From assembly GCA_017645305.1 (NCBI GenBank), contig JAGCPD010000067.1, forward strand, positions 1 through 64,000: 64,000 nt of DNA, written 5' to 3'. This document shows positions 8,500-17,366 of the stretch, piece after piece. The notes under the pieces were generated by a model. That model searched no databases. It was not told where the DNA came from and was given only the letters and a program-made list of their open reading frames with translations. This stretch comes from Bacteroidaceae bacterium (GTDB lineage: Bacteria; Bacteroidota; Bacteroidia; Bacteroidales; Bacteroidaceae). Every line of letters begins with the position of its first letter. The first letter of the stretch is position 1. The translations under genes were made by a program, and so were the position numbers.

Positions 8500-9216
8500 T
8501 CATTTCATCACACCGTTCACACCAAAAGGAGAATCTTTTGACCCATCATTTACCTCTATGCTCTCTATCTGACCATCCTTTATATGTACAATCTTTTCTG
8601 CCTGATAGGCAACGCCACTCTCGTGCGTTACCACCACTATGGTCATCCCCTGTTCATGCAGCTTTCGCAACAACTGCATTACCTCCAACGAGGTCTTGCT
8701 ATCCAAGGCACCTGTCGGCTCGTCAGCCAGAATAATACGAGGCTGAGTGATAAGGGCACGGGCTATGGCCACACGCTGCTTCTGTCCGCCAGACAACTCG
8801 TTGGGCAGGTGATGAGCCCACTCACGCAATCCCACCTTATCCAAATACTCCATAGCCAGCTGATTGCGTTTCCTTCTGCTTACACCTTGGTAGAAGAGTG
8901 GCAATGCCACATTCTCCATTGCATCCTTAAAGGATATCAGATTAAAACTCTGGAAGATGAACCCAATCATACGGTTACGGTAATCGGCTGCACGCGTCTC
9001 AGAAAGATTACGGATAAGTGTTCCATCCAGACGATATTCCCCTTCGTCATAATCGTCCAGGATGCCCAATATGTTCAGCAAGGTTGACTTGCCTGAACCT
9101 GATGCTCCCATGATGGCAACAAACTCGCCCTTCCCTATGTGTAGGTCTATACCCTTCAGCACATGAAGCGGCTGGGCACCCTGATACGTTTTATGAATAT
9201 TTTCCAGATGAATCAT
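8500..9216 (-). CDS. ABC transporter ATP-binding protein, LolD/MacB type
   Basis: 238 residues. Walker A GASGSGKST at 37-45, Q-loop FQSFNLI near 89, signature LSGGQKQRVAIARA at 141-154, and Walker B IILADEPTGALD at 161-172 are all intact, so it should hydrolyse ATP. The IFQSFNLI and ADEPTGALD sequences are typical of the LolD/MacB/FtsE branch that energises FtsX-type permeases. Its ATG overlaps the stop of the GIN-domain lipoprotein gene (ATGA), and the two permeases follow within seven bases, so one exporter complex is the natural reading. Confidence 0.95.
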   Translation of the reverse strand: MIHLENIHKTYQGAQPLHVLKGIDLHIGKGEFVAIMGASGSGKSTLLNILGILDDYDEGEYRLDGTLIRNLSETRAADYRNRMIGFIFQSFNLISFKDAMENVALPLFYQGVSRRKRNQLAMEYLDKVGLREWAHHLPNELSGGQKQRVAIARALITQPRIILADEPTGALDSKTSLEVMQLLRKLHEQGMTIVVVTHESGVAYQAEKIVHIKDGQIESIEVNDGSKDSPFGVNGVMK

Positions 9217-9965
9217 CTTTTCAGTTTAGAGAAGTCAACCTTGCTGGCACCGTTCTCTTCGCAGATAAGCTTCTTGCACTCACCACTGAAAGCACCCTTA
9301 CCGGCACCATTCATCTCTATGCGAAGATCCTGGCAGAAAACGTTAGCATCGATATCACCAGCTCCGTTTAGTTCAATTTCGATATTCTCTTTTGCCGAAA
9401 CCTTTGCAAAATTGCACCTCGATGCACCGTTTCCTTCCAAATTCAATTCACCAACGGATAAGGTATCTATAACCAGATTGCAAGCTCCGTTCAATTCTAT
9501 TTCTAAGGTTCCTGGCATGTCTATCCTGCCTTGCATTTTCACTTTACCACCTCCAGATAACTCTATATCTGTTAAGTATGGTGCAGAAACGTAAAGTATG
9601 ACGCCTGGAGTTTTGCTGTTGATTTTATGATTGGGGTCTTTAAGTTTTGTCTTCAGTTCATCTTTTCTAACCTCAAACTTATAAGCATCCAAACACTTCT
9701 CGTTGGCACGGACACGCACAGAACAGACACTATCCTGAGAATAAACAACGCAGGCAAGTCCTTCTGCGTCTATAGCTCTGAAGGCAGGAAGATCCAAGTC
9801 CTTCTCAACTATCTTTCCCCACTTCACGGTGTCTTCGTGTTCAAACTCCAACGTATGGTTAAGAGCTACTGTTGCCAGTTTGTTTACCGCATCGGTACAA
9901 CTGGAAAGAACAATCGATAGTGCTACCAACAGCACAATAGGCGATAAAATGAAACGAGCTTTCAT
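9213..9965 (-). CDS. GIN-domain (DUF2807) lipoprotein
   Basis: 250 residues. A lipoprotein signal peptide ends in the lipobox LSSC, with Cys23 as the lipidated residue. The mature part is a GIN/head-GIN domain (DUF2807): repeated short beta strands with N/D-G-A motifs (ELNGACNLVI, LEGNGASRCNF, ELNGAGDIDA, EMNGAGKGAF, EENGASKVDF) that are expected to form a right-handed beta helix. The function is unknown. In Bacteroidetes this family is often encoded next to GntR regulators and ABC exporters, as here, and it may sense or bind the exporter's substrate at the envelope (inference). Confidence 0.88.
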   Translation of the reverse strand: MKARFILSPIVLLVALSIVLSSCTDAVNKLATVALNHTLEFEHEDTVKWGKIVEKDLDLPAFRAIDAEGLACVVYSQDSVCSVRVRANEKCLDAYKFEVRKDELKTKLKDPNHKINSKTPGVILYVSAPYLTDIELSGGGKVKMQGRIDMPGTLEIELNGACNLVIDTLSVGELNLEGNGASRCNFAKVSAKENIEIELNGAGDIDANVFCQDLRIEMNGAGKGAFSGECKKLICEENGASKVDFSKLKR

Positions 9966-10009
9966 AATCTTAATGCTTTTATTGTTATTGTTTATTTATT
10001 ATCTGTATT

Positions 10010-10069
10010 TAAAGTTAATATACCAAGTCACTTGCAGTTAGTATACCAAACCATTTTGAGTTAGTATAG
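10010..10069 (-). promoter_or_regulatory. Three 23-bp-spaced direct repeats at the GntR/GIN junction, possible operator
   Basis: GTTARTATA occurs at 10014, 10037 and 10060 (plus-strand coordinates), exactly 23 bases apart. The first two extend to GTTARTATACCAA. The third lies inside the last codons of the GntR gene, and the second covers its stop. A -7-like TAACTTTA (minus strand, 10010-10017) abuts the first copy. The arrangement suggests a regulator array controlling the lipoprotein-exporter half of the operon; the binding protein is unknown, with the adjacent GntR protein as the first candidate. Confidence 0.5.
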
Positions 10070-10436
10070 TAGCCAGGAAAGCACAGGCATATTTCCCACA
10101 TGCGATTACCTGGTCTAATGTGACATCTAACGCCTTCATGGTGCGGAAGAACTCAGGTACCTGTTCCTCAAAGAACTCCTTCTTGCGAAGTGCCAGAACT
10201 GCCTCACGAGCGCCCTCGTTGACAAAGTTTCCCAAGCCACGACGCGTAGCAACGACACCTTGGTTCTGCAACCACTCGAAGGAGCGAGCCACGGTATTAA
10301 CGTTCACCTCCACCTCGGCTGCAAACTCACGCACCGACGGCAACTTCTCATTCTCCTGGTATTTACCGGAGAGTATGCTATCACAGATGCTTTCCGCTAT
10401 CTGTAGATATATAGGTTTCTGATTTTTAAAGTCCAT
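10038..10436 (-). CDS. GntR family transcriptional regulator, YtrA type
   Basis: 132 residues. The N-terminal winged helix-turn-helix is complete: PIYLQIAESICDSILSGKY, then LPSVREFAAEVEVNVNTVARSFEWLQNQGVV with the wing ATRRGLGNFV. The short C-terminal part of about 55 residues lacks the large ligand domain of FadR/HutC types, which fits the YtrA subfamily that controls neighbouring ABC transporters. It lies between the ABC-2 ATPase/permease pair and the MacAB-like exporter. A palindrome AGTGTA-N12-TACACT ahead of the ATPase gene (12128-12151) and the 23-bp repeats at its own 3' end are candidate binding sites. Confidence 0.88.
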   Translation of the reverse strand: MDFKNQKPIYLQIAESICDSILSGKYQENEKLPSVREFAAEVEVNVNTVARSFEWLQNQGVVATRRGLGNFVNEGAREAVLALRKKEFFEEQVPEFFRTMKALDVTLDQVIACGKYACAFLATILTQNGLVY

Positions 10437-10439
10437 AAT

Positions 10440-10503
10440 ATAAGGTCTATTGTTTATTGCTTATTGATTATTGACTATTAGTTATTGACTACCGTTTACG
10501 GTT
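10440..10503. repeat. Heptamer-type simple repeat in the GntR leader
   Basis: The 116-base gap before the GntR gene is made of drifting short repeats (minus strand: GGTTAAA twice, then TAAACCGTAAAC, then TCAATAA/TCAATAAG/CAATAAACAATAG). There is no clear promoter, so the regulator is probably read from the ATPase promoter. Confidence 0.6.
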
Positions 10504-10552
10504 TACCGCTAAAGCCTAAAGTCTTTAACCTTTAACCCATAACCATAATTAA

Positions 10553-11416
10553 CTACGGATTCCTACGGGTTGTAATCTGTGCTCGGCAGTACAGACGGTA
10601 AGTCAGCCACCAGATAAGGCAGAAGATTGCTATTGCAAAGGTAGCAAGTAACCAAGCAACCACCCATGAAGGTATATCAGCAATCATTTGTATATCAAAA
10701 TTGATCTTAACAAGAAACAGGCCTAACATTCCACTGAAGAGGAGCGAAACAAGCCATAACACAATATGAAAGAGCAGCACGTAGCCAAAAGTATGACGAT
10801 ACTTAAAGGCACTGCCCAAAGAGAACGTGCTTAATTGAGCAAGAAATCCAAAGGTAATGAAACATACCAATGCAATATTGTTAATATATTTAAGGTCATG
10901 GAAAGCGAAAAAAAATACATCCCACGTTGCCAACGTGATAGATTGAGGATTTGTAACCCCAAACAATGCCCAACCTAAGATGGCATGTACCAAGTCTGCC
11001 ACCATAATACTTCCCATAAACACCAATAAGGTACCAAAGAAAGAACAGACAGCGTGCCAGAGGAAACGTTCCGAATTAGTGGCAGGAAGGGTCAGTTCGC
11101 TAATACGTCCCTGCTTGGTGACAAGGTTATGGAACATGTAGCATAACTGTATCATAGCAGCAGCTAAAAGAATGCGGTAATAAACAACCCACCCCGTTAC
11201 ATTATAGAAGCCAGCAACTATCGATTCACTGTACTCCGTAAAATTAACTTTGTCACTGACAATCCAGTATCCATACAACAGTGAGACATAGTTTATTATT
11301 ATAGGTACAAGCACACACCCTGCTATCACTATAAGTTGGCGAATATAGAACTTACGGTTGATGGTAAAGTCCCAGCGGGCCACGTTCAGGAATCTGTTAA
11401 AATCAAATGCTTTCAT
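10553..11416 (-). CDS. ABC-2-like transporter permease
   Basis: 287 residues with six predicted membrane helices (about 28-50, 75-95, 107-130, 160-190, 205-232 and 248-275) and basic loops, including FTINRKFYIRQL at the N-terminus. There is no recognisable catalytic motif. Its start lies three bases after the stop of an ABC ATPase and it is followed by a YtrA-type regulator, the usual order in GntR-controlled ABC-2 systems. It is likely the membrane half of an export or stress-response transporter; the substrate is not predictable. Confidence 0.75.
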   Translation of the reverse strand: MKAFDFNRFLNVARWDFTINRKFYIRQLIVIAGCVLVPIIINYVSLLYGYWIVSDKVNFTEYSESIVAGFYNVTGWVVYYRILLAAAMIQLCYMFHNLVTKQGRISELTLPATNSERFLWHAVCSFFGTLLVFMGSIMVADLVHAILGWALFGVTNPQSITLATWDVFFFAFHDLKYINNIALVCFITFGFLAQLSTFSLGSAFKYRHTFGYVLLFHIVLWLVSLLFSGMLGLFLVKINFDIQMIADIPSWVVAWLLATFAIAIFCLIWWLTYRLYCRAQITTRRNP

Positions 11417-11419
11417 ATC

Positions 11420-12127
11420 TTAGTCCTCCACTTTCTTATTAGTTAATGTTTCTATGAAAAGTTTCTCAAGGTCGATAGGTTCGTCCTGCTCAACCAATGG
11501 AGCATCCAGCAATACCTGATTAGGCTCAATAATGCAAACATGGTCAAGCATACGCTCCACATCGTGAACCTGATGGGTAGAGATAATGATAGTCTTATCT
11601 TCTGACATACTCTCAATCACCACTTTGCGGAACTGGCTCTTAGAGAGAATGTCCAAGCCGTTGGTTGGCTCATCCATCAACAGGTATTGTGTGTTTGTAG
11701 CCAGAGCCACACACATATACACCTTCTTTTTCTGCCCCATAGAGAGTGAGCTCAAATACACATCTTTTGGCATATCAAAGCCGGAAAGGCAGCGCTCCAG
11801 CAAATCATCAGAAAACTTCGGATAGAATGGCTTCAAACTCTTCACATACTGTTTGAGGCTGATGCGTGGAAGATCGTATTCCTCAGGAACGATGAACATC
11901 TCCTGCATTACCTCAGGCAGACGCATCGAGGAAAGTACACCGTCCACTTTTACTTCGCCCTGCTTGGGACGCAACAAACCCATCATCAGGTAAAGCAATG
12001 TGCTCTTGCCGGTACCGTTCTTTCCAAGCAGGCCATATATCCCGCCTTTCTTGAATTGTAAACTGAAATCCTGTAATACATTGCAGTACTTATTGTACCC
12101 AAATGTGACATTTTTTATATCAATCAT
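11420..12127 (-). CDS. ABC transporter ATP-binding protein
   Basis: 235 residues starting MIDIKNVTFGYN at ATG 12127. The open frame extends 26 codons further upstream, but that part runs through the operator and promoter, so 12127 is preferred. Walker A is GLLGKNGTGKST, the signature is LSMGQKKKVYM (Met in place of the usual Gly in LSGGQ, as seen in CcmA-like and YtrB-like proteins), and Walker B is YLLMDEPTNGLD. It pairs with the permease that starts three bases downstream. The palindrome directly ahead of the ATG implies repression by the GntR protein two genes downstream. Confidence 0.9.
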   Translation of the reverse strand: MIDIKNVTFGYNKYCNVLQDFSLQFKKGGIYGLLGKNGTGKSTLLYLMMGLLRPKQGEVKVDGVLSSMRLPEVMQEMFIVPEEYDLPRISLKQYVKSLKPFYPKFSDDLLERCLSGFDMPKDVYLSSLSMGQKKKVYMCVALATNTQYLLMDEPTNGLDILSKSQFRKVVIESMSEDKTIIISTHQVHDVERMLDHVCIIEPNQVLLDAPLVEQDEPIDLEKLFIETLTNKKVED

Positions 12128-12183
12128 AGTGTAATAGTTAAATAGTACACTGCAAAAGTATTGCAAATAAAAATACCCACCAA
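12128..12183 (-). promoter_or_regulatory. Promoter and palindromic operator of the ABC/GntR operon
   Basis: TACTTTTG (12153-12160, minus strand) has TTG 20 bases upstream (12181-12183). The 24-base inverted repeat AGTGTA-N12-TACACT occupies 12128-12151, between the -7 box and the ATG, covering the expected start of transcription. YtrA-type GntR proteins bind palindromes of this form at their own ABC operons, so autoregulation is the simplest reading. Confidence 0.65.
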
Positions 12184-12200
12184 GAGCTGAGGGGTATTTT
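12170..12200 (-). terminator. Terminator of the NhaC gene, nested in the next promoter
   Basis: Minus strand: AAAATACCC, a 13-base loop, GGGTATTTT (12192-12200 pairing with 12170-12178), followed by TTTATTTG. The loop contains the TTG of the following promoter, so a terminator and a promoter share the same bases. Confidence 0.6.
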
Positions 12201-12255
12201 AACACAAATTTAACACTTTATGGGTGTTTATAGCCAAATAAAGCTTAGCGAAGGT

Positions 12256-13701
12256 TTAAAGAAACCCTTTTGGGGCATGGTTTTCGTTTTGGTTCTTTAT
12301 AAACGTCGATGCGACAACCGTCATAAGCGGACTCAAGTAGCAAAAGAAACAGAAAGGAGCATAAACCAAGGTTGAAACACCCAGAACATGGCTTTGTGTC
12401 ATACCACAAGTGTTCCAAGGAATAAGCACAGAAGTTACAGTTGCACTATCTTCGCACGTACGACTAAGCAAACGAGGCTCTATGCCATAGCGCTTATACG
12501 TTGGACCAAACATAGTTGAGGAAAGGATAATAGACAGATACTGATCTGCAGAGACTACATTCAGGAACACACCCGTAAAGGCTGTGGTAGCCACCAGAGA
12601 AACAACACCCTTTACCAAACGTATCAATGCTTTCATAATGGTATCCAACATACCCGTTGCCGTCATAGCTGCACCAAACAACATGGCACAAATAATCAGC
12701 CAAATAGTATCCAACATTCCTGCCATACCACGTGTAGCCACCAAATCGTTCAGTTCTGGCACACCCGTATTCAAATTCGTTTTGCCATAAACCACAATCA
12801 TGGCTCCACGCAAACGCTGTGAGAAACCTTCAAGGTCCGCTCCCGCAATCTCATCCAACAAGGCACCTTGTGAAAAGACCGCCGTCAGCGTTCCCATCAC
12901 AGTAGCAAGAAAAAGAACAACCATAGAAGGTAAACGCATGGCAATGAGCACACCCGTAAGAATAGGAGCCAACAACAACAAAGGCGATATATAGAAAGTT
13001 TGTTGCAAAGCATTGGCAACCTTCAGCATGTGCTCTGTCTCTGCAGGAGCAGAACCAAAGCCCTTTATGGCGAAAATGACAAGTGTAATCAGGAAGGTAG
13101 GAACCGTGGTATAGAGCATATAACGGATATGCGTAAAGAGCGGTGTTCCCACTGTGCTGCTGGCCAATACGGTTGTGTCAGAAAGCGGCGAAATCTTATC
13201 ACCAAAGTAGGCACCCGAGATAATGGCACCGGCCGTCCATGCCACATCAAAGCCTATAGCCTGTCCTATTCCCATCAGTGCTATACCAATGGTTGCGATG
13301 GTGGTCCATGAAGAACCCGTAATCACACTTACCATCGCACATATAACACAGGCTGATACCAGGAACCACTGGGGCGACATAATCTGCATACCATAATATA
13401 TTAAAGTAGGAACAATACCCCCCACCATCCATGAGCCTCCCAAAGCACCTATCAATAATAAGACTATGACAGCCCCGCTTATGCCCCCCATCTTATCAGA
13501 CAGAGCCCGTTCAAAATCGTTCCACGTAATATCGTTTCGCAACAGGCCTATGCTTAGACATACCGCTGTTGCCACTATGAGTGAAATCTGCGAAGCACCG
13601 GCAAGTGTCTCGTCGCCGAAAATAGAGACAACAACAGAAATGAGTGCCACCAGTAACACCAGTGGCACACATGCTATAATCAGTTTAATTCGACCTTTCA
13701 A
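12256..13701 (-). CDS. nhaC: NhaC family Na+/H+ antiporter
   Basis: 481 residues with about 11-12 membrane helices. GSSWTTIATIGIALMGIGQAIG and GAIISGAYFGDKISPLSDTTVLAS are signatures of the NhaC family, which exchanges cytoplasmic sodium for protons. No ATG exists before residue 71; the start that restores the normal N-terminus is TTG 13701 (reading MKGRIKLIIACVPL), two codons after an in-frame stop. Expression at modest level from a rare start codon is inferred. The POT transporter gene ends 18 bases upstream, so the two are probably co-transcribed. Confidence 0.9.
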   Translation of the reverse strand: MKGRIKLIIACVPLVLLVALISVVVSIFGDETLAGASQISLIVATAVCLSIGLLRNDITWNDFERALSDKMGGISGAVIVLLLIGALGGSWMVGGIVPTLIYYGMQIMSPQWFLVSACVICAMVSVITGSSWTTIATIGIALMGIGQAIGFDVAWTAGAIISGAYFGDKISPLSDTTVLASSTVGTPLFTHIRYMLYTTVPTFLITLVIFAIKGFGSAPAETEHMLKVANALQQTFYISPLLLLAPILTGVLIAMRLPSMVVLFLATVMGTLTAVFSQGALLDEIAGADLEGFSQRLRGAMIVVYGKTNLNTGVPELNDLVATRGMAGMLDTIWLIICAMLFGAAMTATGMLDTIMKALIRLVKGVVSLVATTAFTGVFLNVVSADQYLSIILSSTMFGPTYKRYGIEPRLLSRTCEDSATVTSVLIPWNTCGMTQSHVLGVSTLVYAPFCFFCYLSPLMTVVASTFIKNQNENHAPKGFL

Positions 13702-13719
13702 TGTTTAATAATCAATGAG

Positions 13720-15225
13720 CTACGCAACTTTATTCAGTTTCTTTATAATAGAAAAGATGAACAAAGCAGCAAGTAGGCAGATGCCCATCAAAGTGCCCCA
13801 CACAATATAGAGCGGCATATCCCACATGTGGCCAGGGATGCTAACCAACTTGTTTCCCAAAGCCGTTGCAACAAACCAGCCACCCATCATCATACCTTTG
13901 TATTTGGGAGGTGCCACCTTAGTAACGAATGAAATACCGATGGGAGAAAGCAGTAACTCGGCAAAAGTTAGGATGAGATACGTGCTAACTAACAGATTCG
14001 GGTTAAAGTCGTACACATGATTGGGGTGGTCGGTTGCAGGCAGACCAAAGCTGCAAACCGTCATCAGCAGATAGGCACAGGCAGCCACAAGCATACCAAG
14101 CCCAATCTTAACAGGAGCTTTTGGCTCTTTACCCTTCTTACCCAACCAACCAAAGAGAGCAATGCTAACAGGTGTCAAAGCAACCACGAAACAGGGGTTG
14201 AACTGTTGGAAAATAGGAGCATCAACGATAACAACTTCACCAGCCGTCTGAATATAATTATACCCCAGAATGGCTGCAGGAATTGCAATAAGCAATCCAT
14301 TGATGGACTTGCTCTTCGCACTGCCCCCACTAAGCAAACCGCAGATGCCATAGACAATCAGAATACACCAGATGAGGTTCATTACATTGAATTCCATGCC
14401 TGTGACACCTGTAGCTTCTCTTGCCGTAAATTCATCCGCAAACCATGTAAGTGTCAAACCATTCTGATGGAATGCCATCCAGAAGAAAATAACAACGGCA
14501 AATACCAGACAGAGGCAGACAATGCGCTCCTTGGTCTCAGCTGGAGACATTTCCTCAACCTTCTCATCAGTAGCAGCAGCCTTATCCTTCTTCACCGTCA
14601 GCACCTGCCTATAAGTGCTACGGCCCAAGAAATAAATGAGAATAGAGGCAATAACTGAGACGCATGCTACAGCAAAAGCGAAATGATAAGAATCTGCCTT
14701 GCTATAACCCAGTGAAGTCTGCGCCCAATCCATAATCTTAATGGCAGCAGTGGGGGCAAACAAGGCACCTACGTTGATAGCCATATAGAAGAGCGAGAAG
14801 CCGCTGTCGCGCTTATTAGAATACTCTGGAGCATTATAGAGGTCACCTACCATCACCTGCAAGTTACCCTTGAAGAGACCTGTACCGAGGCTGACGAGCA
14901 ACAGCGCAGCTCCCATTGCAGCAATAGCAATAGCACCGCCTCCGAGAGGAACAGAAAGAAGCAGATAACCCAGGAACATAATCATGATACCAATAACGAC
15001 CATCTTACTATAGCCCCATCGGTCGGCTGCCATACCTCCTATTAGCGGCAAAAAATAAACTGCAGTTAGAAACCATGTGTAAATCTCGCTTGCAGTACCT
15101 GCGGCAAAACCGAAATTTTCACCAAGAAAAAGAGCAAAGACTGCGAGCATGGTATAGTAACCAAAACGCTCGCCAGTGTTGGCCAGGGCAAGAGTCCACA
15201 GGCCTTTAGGTTGACCTTCAAACAT
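13720..15225 (-). CDS. POT/PTR family proton-coupled oligopeptide transporter
   Basis: 501 residues with 12-14 membrane helices. The N-terminal motif NTGERFGYYTM is the ExxERFxYY proton-binding signature of the POT family, and GLFKGNLQVMVGDLYN with FSLFYMAINVGA matches the second PTR2 signature region. It imports di- and tripeptides using the proton gradient, fitting an anaerobe that ferments peptides. ATG 15225 is well placed after the promoter at 15259-15266. Confidence 0.92.
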   Translation of the reverse strand: MFEGQPKGLWTLALANTGERFGYYTMLAVFALFLGENFGFAAGTASEIYTWFLTAVYFLPLIGGMAADRWGYSKMVVIGIMIMFLGYLLLSVPLGGGAIAIAAMGAALLLVSLGTGLFKGNLQVMVGDLYNAPEYSNKRDSGFSLFYMAINVGALFAPTAAIKIMDWAQTSLGYSKADSYHFAFAVACVSVIASILIYFLGRSTYRQVLTVKKDKAAATDEKVEEMSPAETKERIVCLCLVFAVVIFFWMAFHQNGLTLTWFADEFTAREATGVTGMEFNVMNLIWCILIVYGICGLLSGGSAKSKSINGLLIAIPAAILGYNYIQTAGEVVIVDAPIFQQFNPCFVVALTPVSIALFGWLGKKGKEPKAPVKIGLGMLVAACAYLLMTVCSFGLPATDHPNHVYDFNPNLLVSTYLILTFAELLLSPIGISFVTKVAPPKYKGMMMGGWFVATALGNKLVSIPGHMWDMPLYIVWGTLMGICLLAALFIFSIIKKLNKVA

Positions 15226-15258
15226 AATAGATATTGATTTATATTAATTATTTGTTCG

Positions 15259-15266
15259 CAAAAATA
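15259..15266 (-). promoter_or_regulatory. -7 element of the POT transporter promoter
   Basis: TATTTTTG on the minus strand, about 34 bases before ATG 15225. The expected -33 region falls in the AATTATG heptamer repeat and has no clear TTG. Confidence 0.4.
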
Positions 15267-15271
15267 CAAAT

Positions 15272-15361
15272 TAATTATGAATTATGAATTATGAATTGAG
15301 AATTAATTGTACTTTTGCAGCCCAAAAATATCATGCATTATGAATTATGCATTATGAATTG
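15272..15361. repeat. AATTATG heptamer repeats flanking the SulP promoter
   Basis: Two blocks of the 7-bp unit AATTATG (15272-15299, and the variant GCATTATGAATTATGCATTATG around 15332-15360) flank a TACTTTTG -7 element at 15310-15317 on the plus strand. The second block forms most of the SulP leader. Confidence 0.75.
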
Positions 15362-15368
15362 TAAAAAG

Positions 15369-17120
15369 ATGAAAGGATTAACACCGAGAATCATAGGCAG
15401 TCTCAAGCATTACAACCGCGAGACATTCATGAAAGACCTGATGGCAGGCCTAATAGTAGGCATTGTGGCATTACCTTTGGCAATTGCATTCGGTATTGCA
15501 TCAGGCGTAACTCCCGAGAAAGGTATTATCACCGCCATTGTGGCAGGTTTCATCATCTCCGTTTTAGGCGGAACTAAAGTTCAGATTGGAGGTCCCACGG
15601 GTGCATTTATAGTTATTATATATGGTATTGTAAACAATCCTGAGTATGGATTGCAGGGCCTGCTCATTGCCACCATGCTGGCTGGTGTGATTCTCATTGG
15701 CTTGGGTGCATTCCGTCTGGGTGCCGTTATCAAGTTCATTCCCTACCCTATCATCATTGGCTTTACGGCAGGTATTGCCGCCACCATCTTCACTACGCAG
15801 ATGGGCGATGTGCTGGGTCTTACGCAAGAGGCGGTGAGCAATACGGGTGAAGTGATTCGCATTCCGTTAAAGACACCTGGCGACTTCATAGGAAAATGGA
15901 TGTGCTACGCCAAGAACCTGCAGACCTTCAACCTTTGGAACTTCATTGTCGCCATTGGCAGTCTGTTCATTATTATCCTATCACCCAAGGCTTTGAAGCG
16001 TATTCCTGTTCTCAACAAGATTCCTGGCTCGCTATACGGCATACTTTTAGGAACCGTGGCCGTACTTGTGCTGAAGAACCACTTCGGCATCGAAGGCATA
16101 GACACCATAGGCGACCGTTTTCATATTCAGGCGCAGTTGCCCAAGATGATTGTCCCTACCATCACTTTCGAACTTTTTCAAACCCTGATGCCTGTAGCCT
16201 TCACCATTGCCATTCTGGGTGCCATTGAGAGTCTGCTATCAGCTACGGTTGCCGATGGTGTCATCAGCGACAAGCACGACTCTAACATGGAGCTCATTGC
16301 TCAAGGCATAGCAAATATGGTAACACCTATCTTTGGCGGCATCCCTGCCACAGGAGCCATAGCACGTACCATGACCAACATCAACAATGGAGGCCGCACA
16401 CCTGTTGCAGGTATCATCCACGCTGTGGTACTGCTGCTCATCCTTTTAGTGCTGATGCCCTTTGCCGAATACATTCCCATGGCTGCCCTGGCTGCCGTGC
16501 TGATAATTGTCAGCTACAACATGAGCGGCTGGCGCACATTCAGGGGCTTACTTAAGAATCCCAAGAGCGATGTTACGGTACTGCTGGTAACATTCTTCCT
16601 AACCGTTATCTTCGATCTTACTATCGCCATTGAGATAGGCCTCATCATTGCCTGCGCACTTTTTATCAAACGTGTGATGGAGACAACGGAAATCTCCGTT
16701 ATCAGAGACGAGATTGACCCCAGCGACGAGGCCGACATGAACATTCACGAAGAGCATCTTATCATTCCCAAGGGCTGCGCCGTATATGAGATTAACGGCC
16801 CTTATTTCTTCGGTATCGCCAATAAGTTTGACGATTTGATGCTGAATCTTAGCTCCAGCCGCCGTCCACAAGTTCAGATTATCCGTATGCGTAAGGTTCC
16901 TTTCATTGACAGTACGGGTATTCATAACCTTGCCAATCTGATAGAGATGAACCATGAGCTGGGCATTCACGTCATCCTTTCCGGTGTAACTCCAAAGGTA
17001 CACAGTCAGCTGGAAAAGGCCGGCTTCTACGACAAGATGAACCCCGACCACATCTGTCCCCACATTGACATAGCCTTACAAAAAGCCCGCGAGTTTTTAG
17101 GAACCTCAGCAACGAAATAA
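15369..17120 (+). CDS. SulP family anion permease with STAS domain
   Basis: 583 residues from ATG 15369 (MKGLTPRIIGSL). A TTG at 15315 would give an N-terminus encoded by repeat DNA overlapping the promoter and is rejected. The transport domain has about 12-14 helices with GLIVGIVALPLAIAFGIASGVTPEKG near the start and GGIPATGAIARTMTNINNGGRTPVAG in the middle, the SLC26/SulP core. A cytoplasmic STAS domain follows (about 465-560; YEINGPYFFGIANKF, then IDSTGIHNLANLI). Members carry sulfate, bicarbonate or other anions; the substrate cannot be set from sequence. A hairpin terminator follows. Confidence 0.93.
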   Translation: MKGLTPRIIGSLKHYNRETFMKDLMAGLIVGIVALPLAIAFGIASGVTPEKGIITAIVAGFIISVLGGTKVQIGGPTGAFIVIIYGIVNNPEYGLQGLLIATMLAGVILIGLGAFRLGAVIKFIPYPIIIGFTAGIAATIFTTQMGDVLGLTQEAVSNTGEVIRIPLKTPGDFIGKWMCYAKNLQTFNLWNFIVAIGSLFIIILSPKALKRIPVLNKIPGSLYGILLGTVAVLVLKNHFGIEGIDTIGDRFHIQAQLPKMIVPTITFELFQTLMPVAFTIAILGAIESLLSATVADGVISDKHDSNMELIAQGIANMVTPIFGGIPATGAIARTMTNINNGGRTPVAGIIHAVVLLLILLVLMPFAEYIPMAALAAVLIIVSYNMSGWRTFRGLLKNPKSDVTVLLVTFFLTVIFDLTIAIEIGLIIACALFIKRVMETTEISVIRDEIDPSDEADMNIHEEHLIIPKGCAVYEINGPYFFGIANKFDDLMLNLSSSRRPQVQIIRMRKVPFIDSTGIHNLANLIEMNHELGIHVILSGVTPKVHSQLEKAGFYDKMNPDHICPHIDIALQKAREFLGTSATK

Positions 17121-17127
17121 ACAACAT

Positions 17128-17170
17128 GGGGGATTGGCTAACGCAATGCGGCCAATCCCCCTTCCATTTC
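17128..17170 (+). terminator. Hairpin terminator after SulP
   Basis: GGGGGATTGGC (17128-17138) pairs perfectly with GCCAATCCCCC (17151-17161). The 3' side is only moderately T-rich (TTCCATTTC). The rest of the 246-base gap up to the next gene shows no other clear signal. Confidence 0.65.
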
Positions 17171-17366
17171 GCATAAATATAAAACTGAGATGCAGGGAGT
17201 TTTATACCCAATATTTTAGACACTAAACTCTAGTCATGAATAACGCCCATTTCCCCTTTTCTGAAAAAGAATCAATTTAACCTGAACGTTTTTCGTTTTG
17301 CGGTGTATATCTTTATGAGAGCGCCTCAAAATAGTTAAAAGTTTAAAAAGTTAAAATACAAATATA

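Noticed and set aside
12128..12205. 26-residue N-terminal extension of the ABC ATPase
   Set aside because: It would read through the operator and promoter; MIDIKNVTFGYN is the usual ATPase beginning.
15315..15368. Earlier TTG start for the SulP permease
   Set aside because: It lies inside the TACTTTTG promoter element and would translate repeat DNA.
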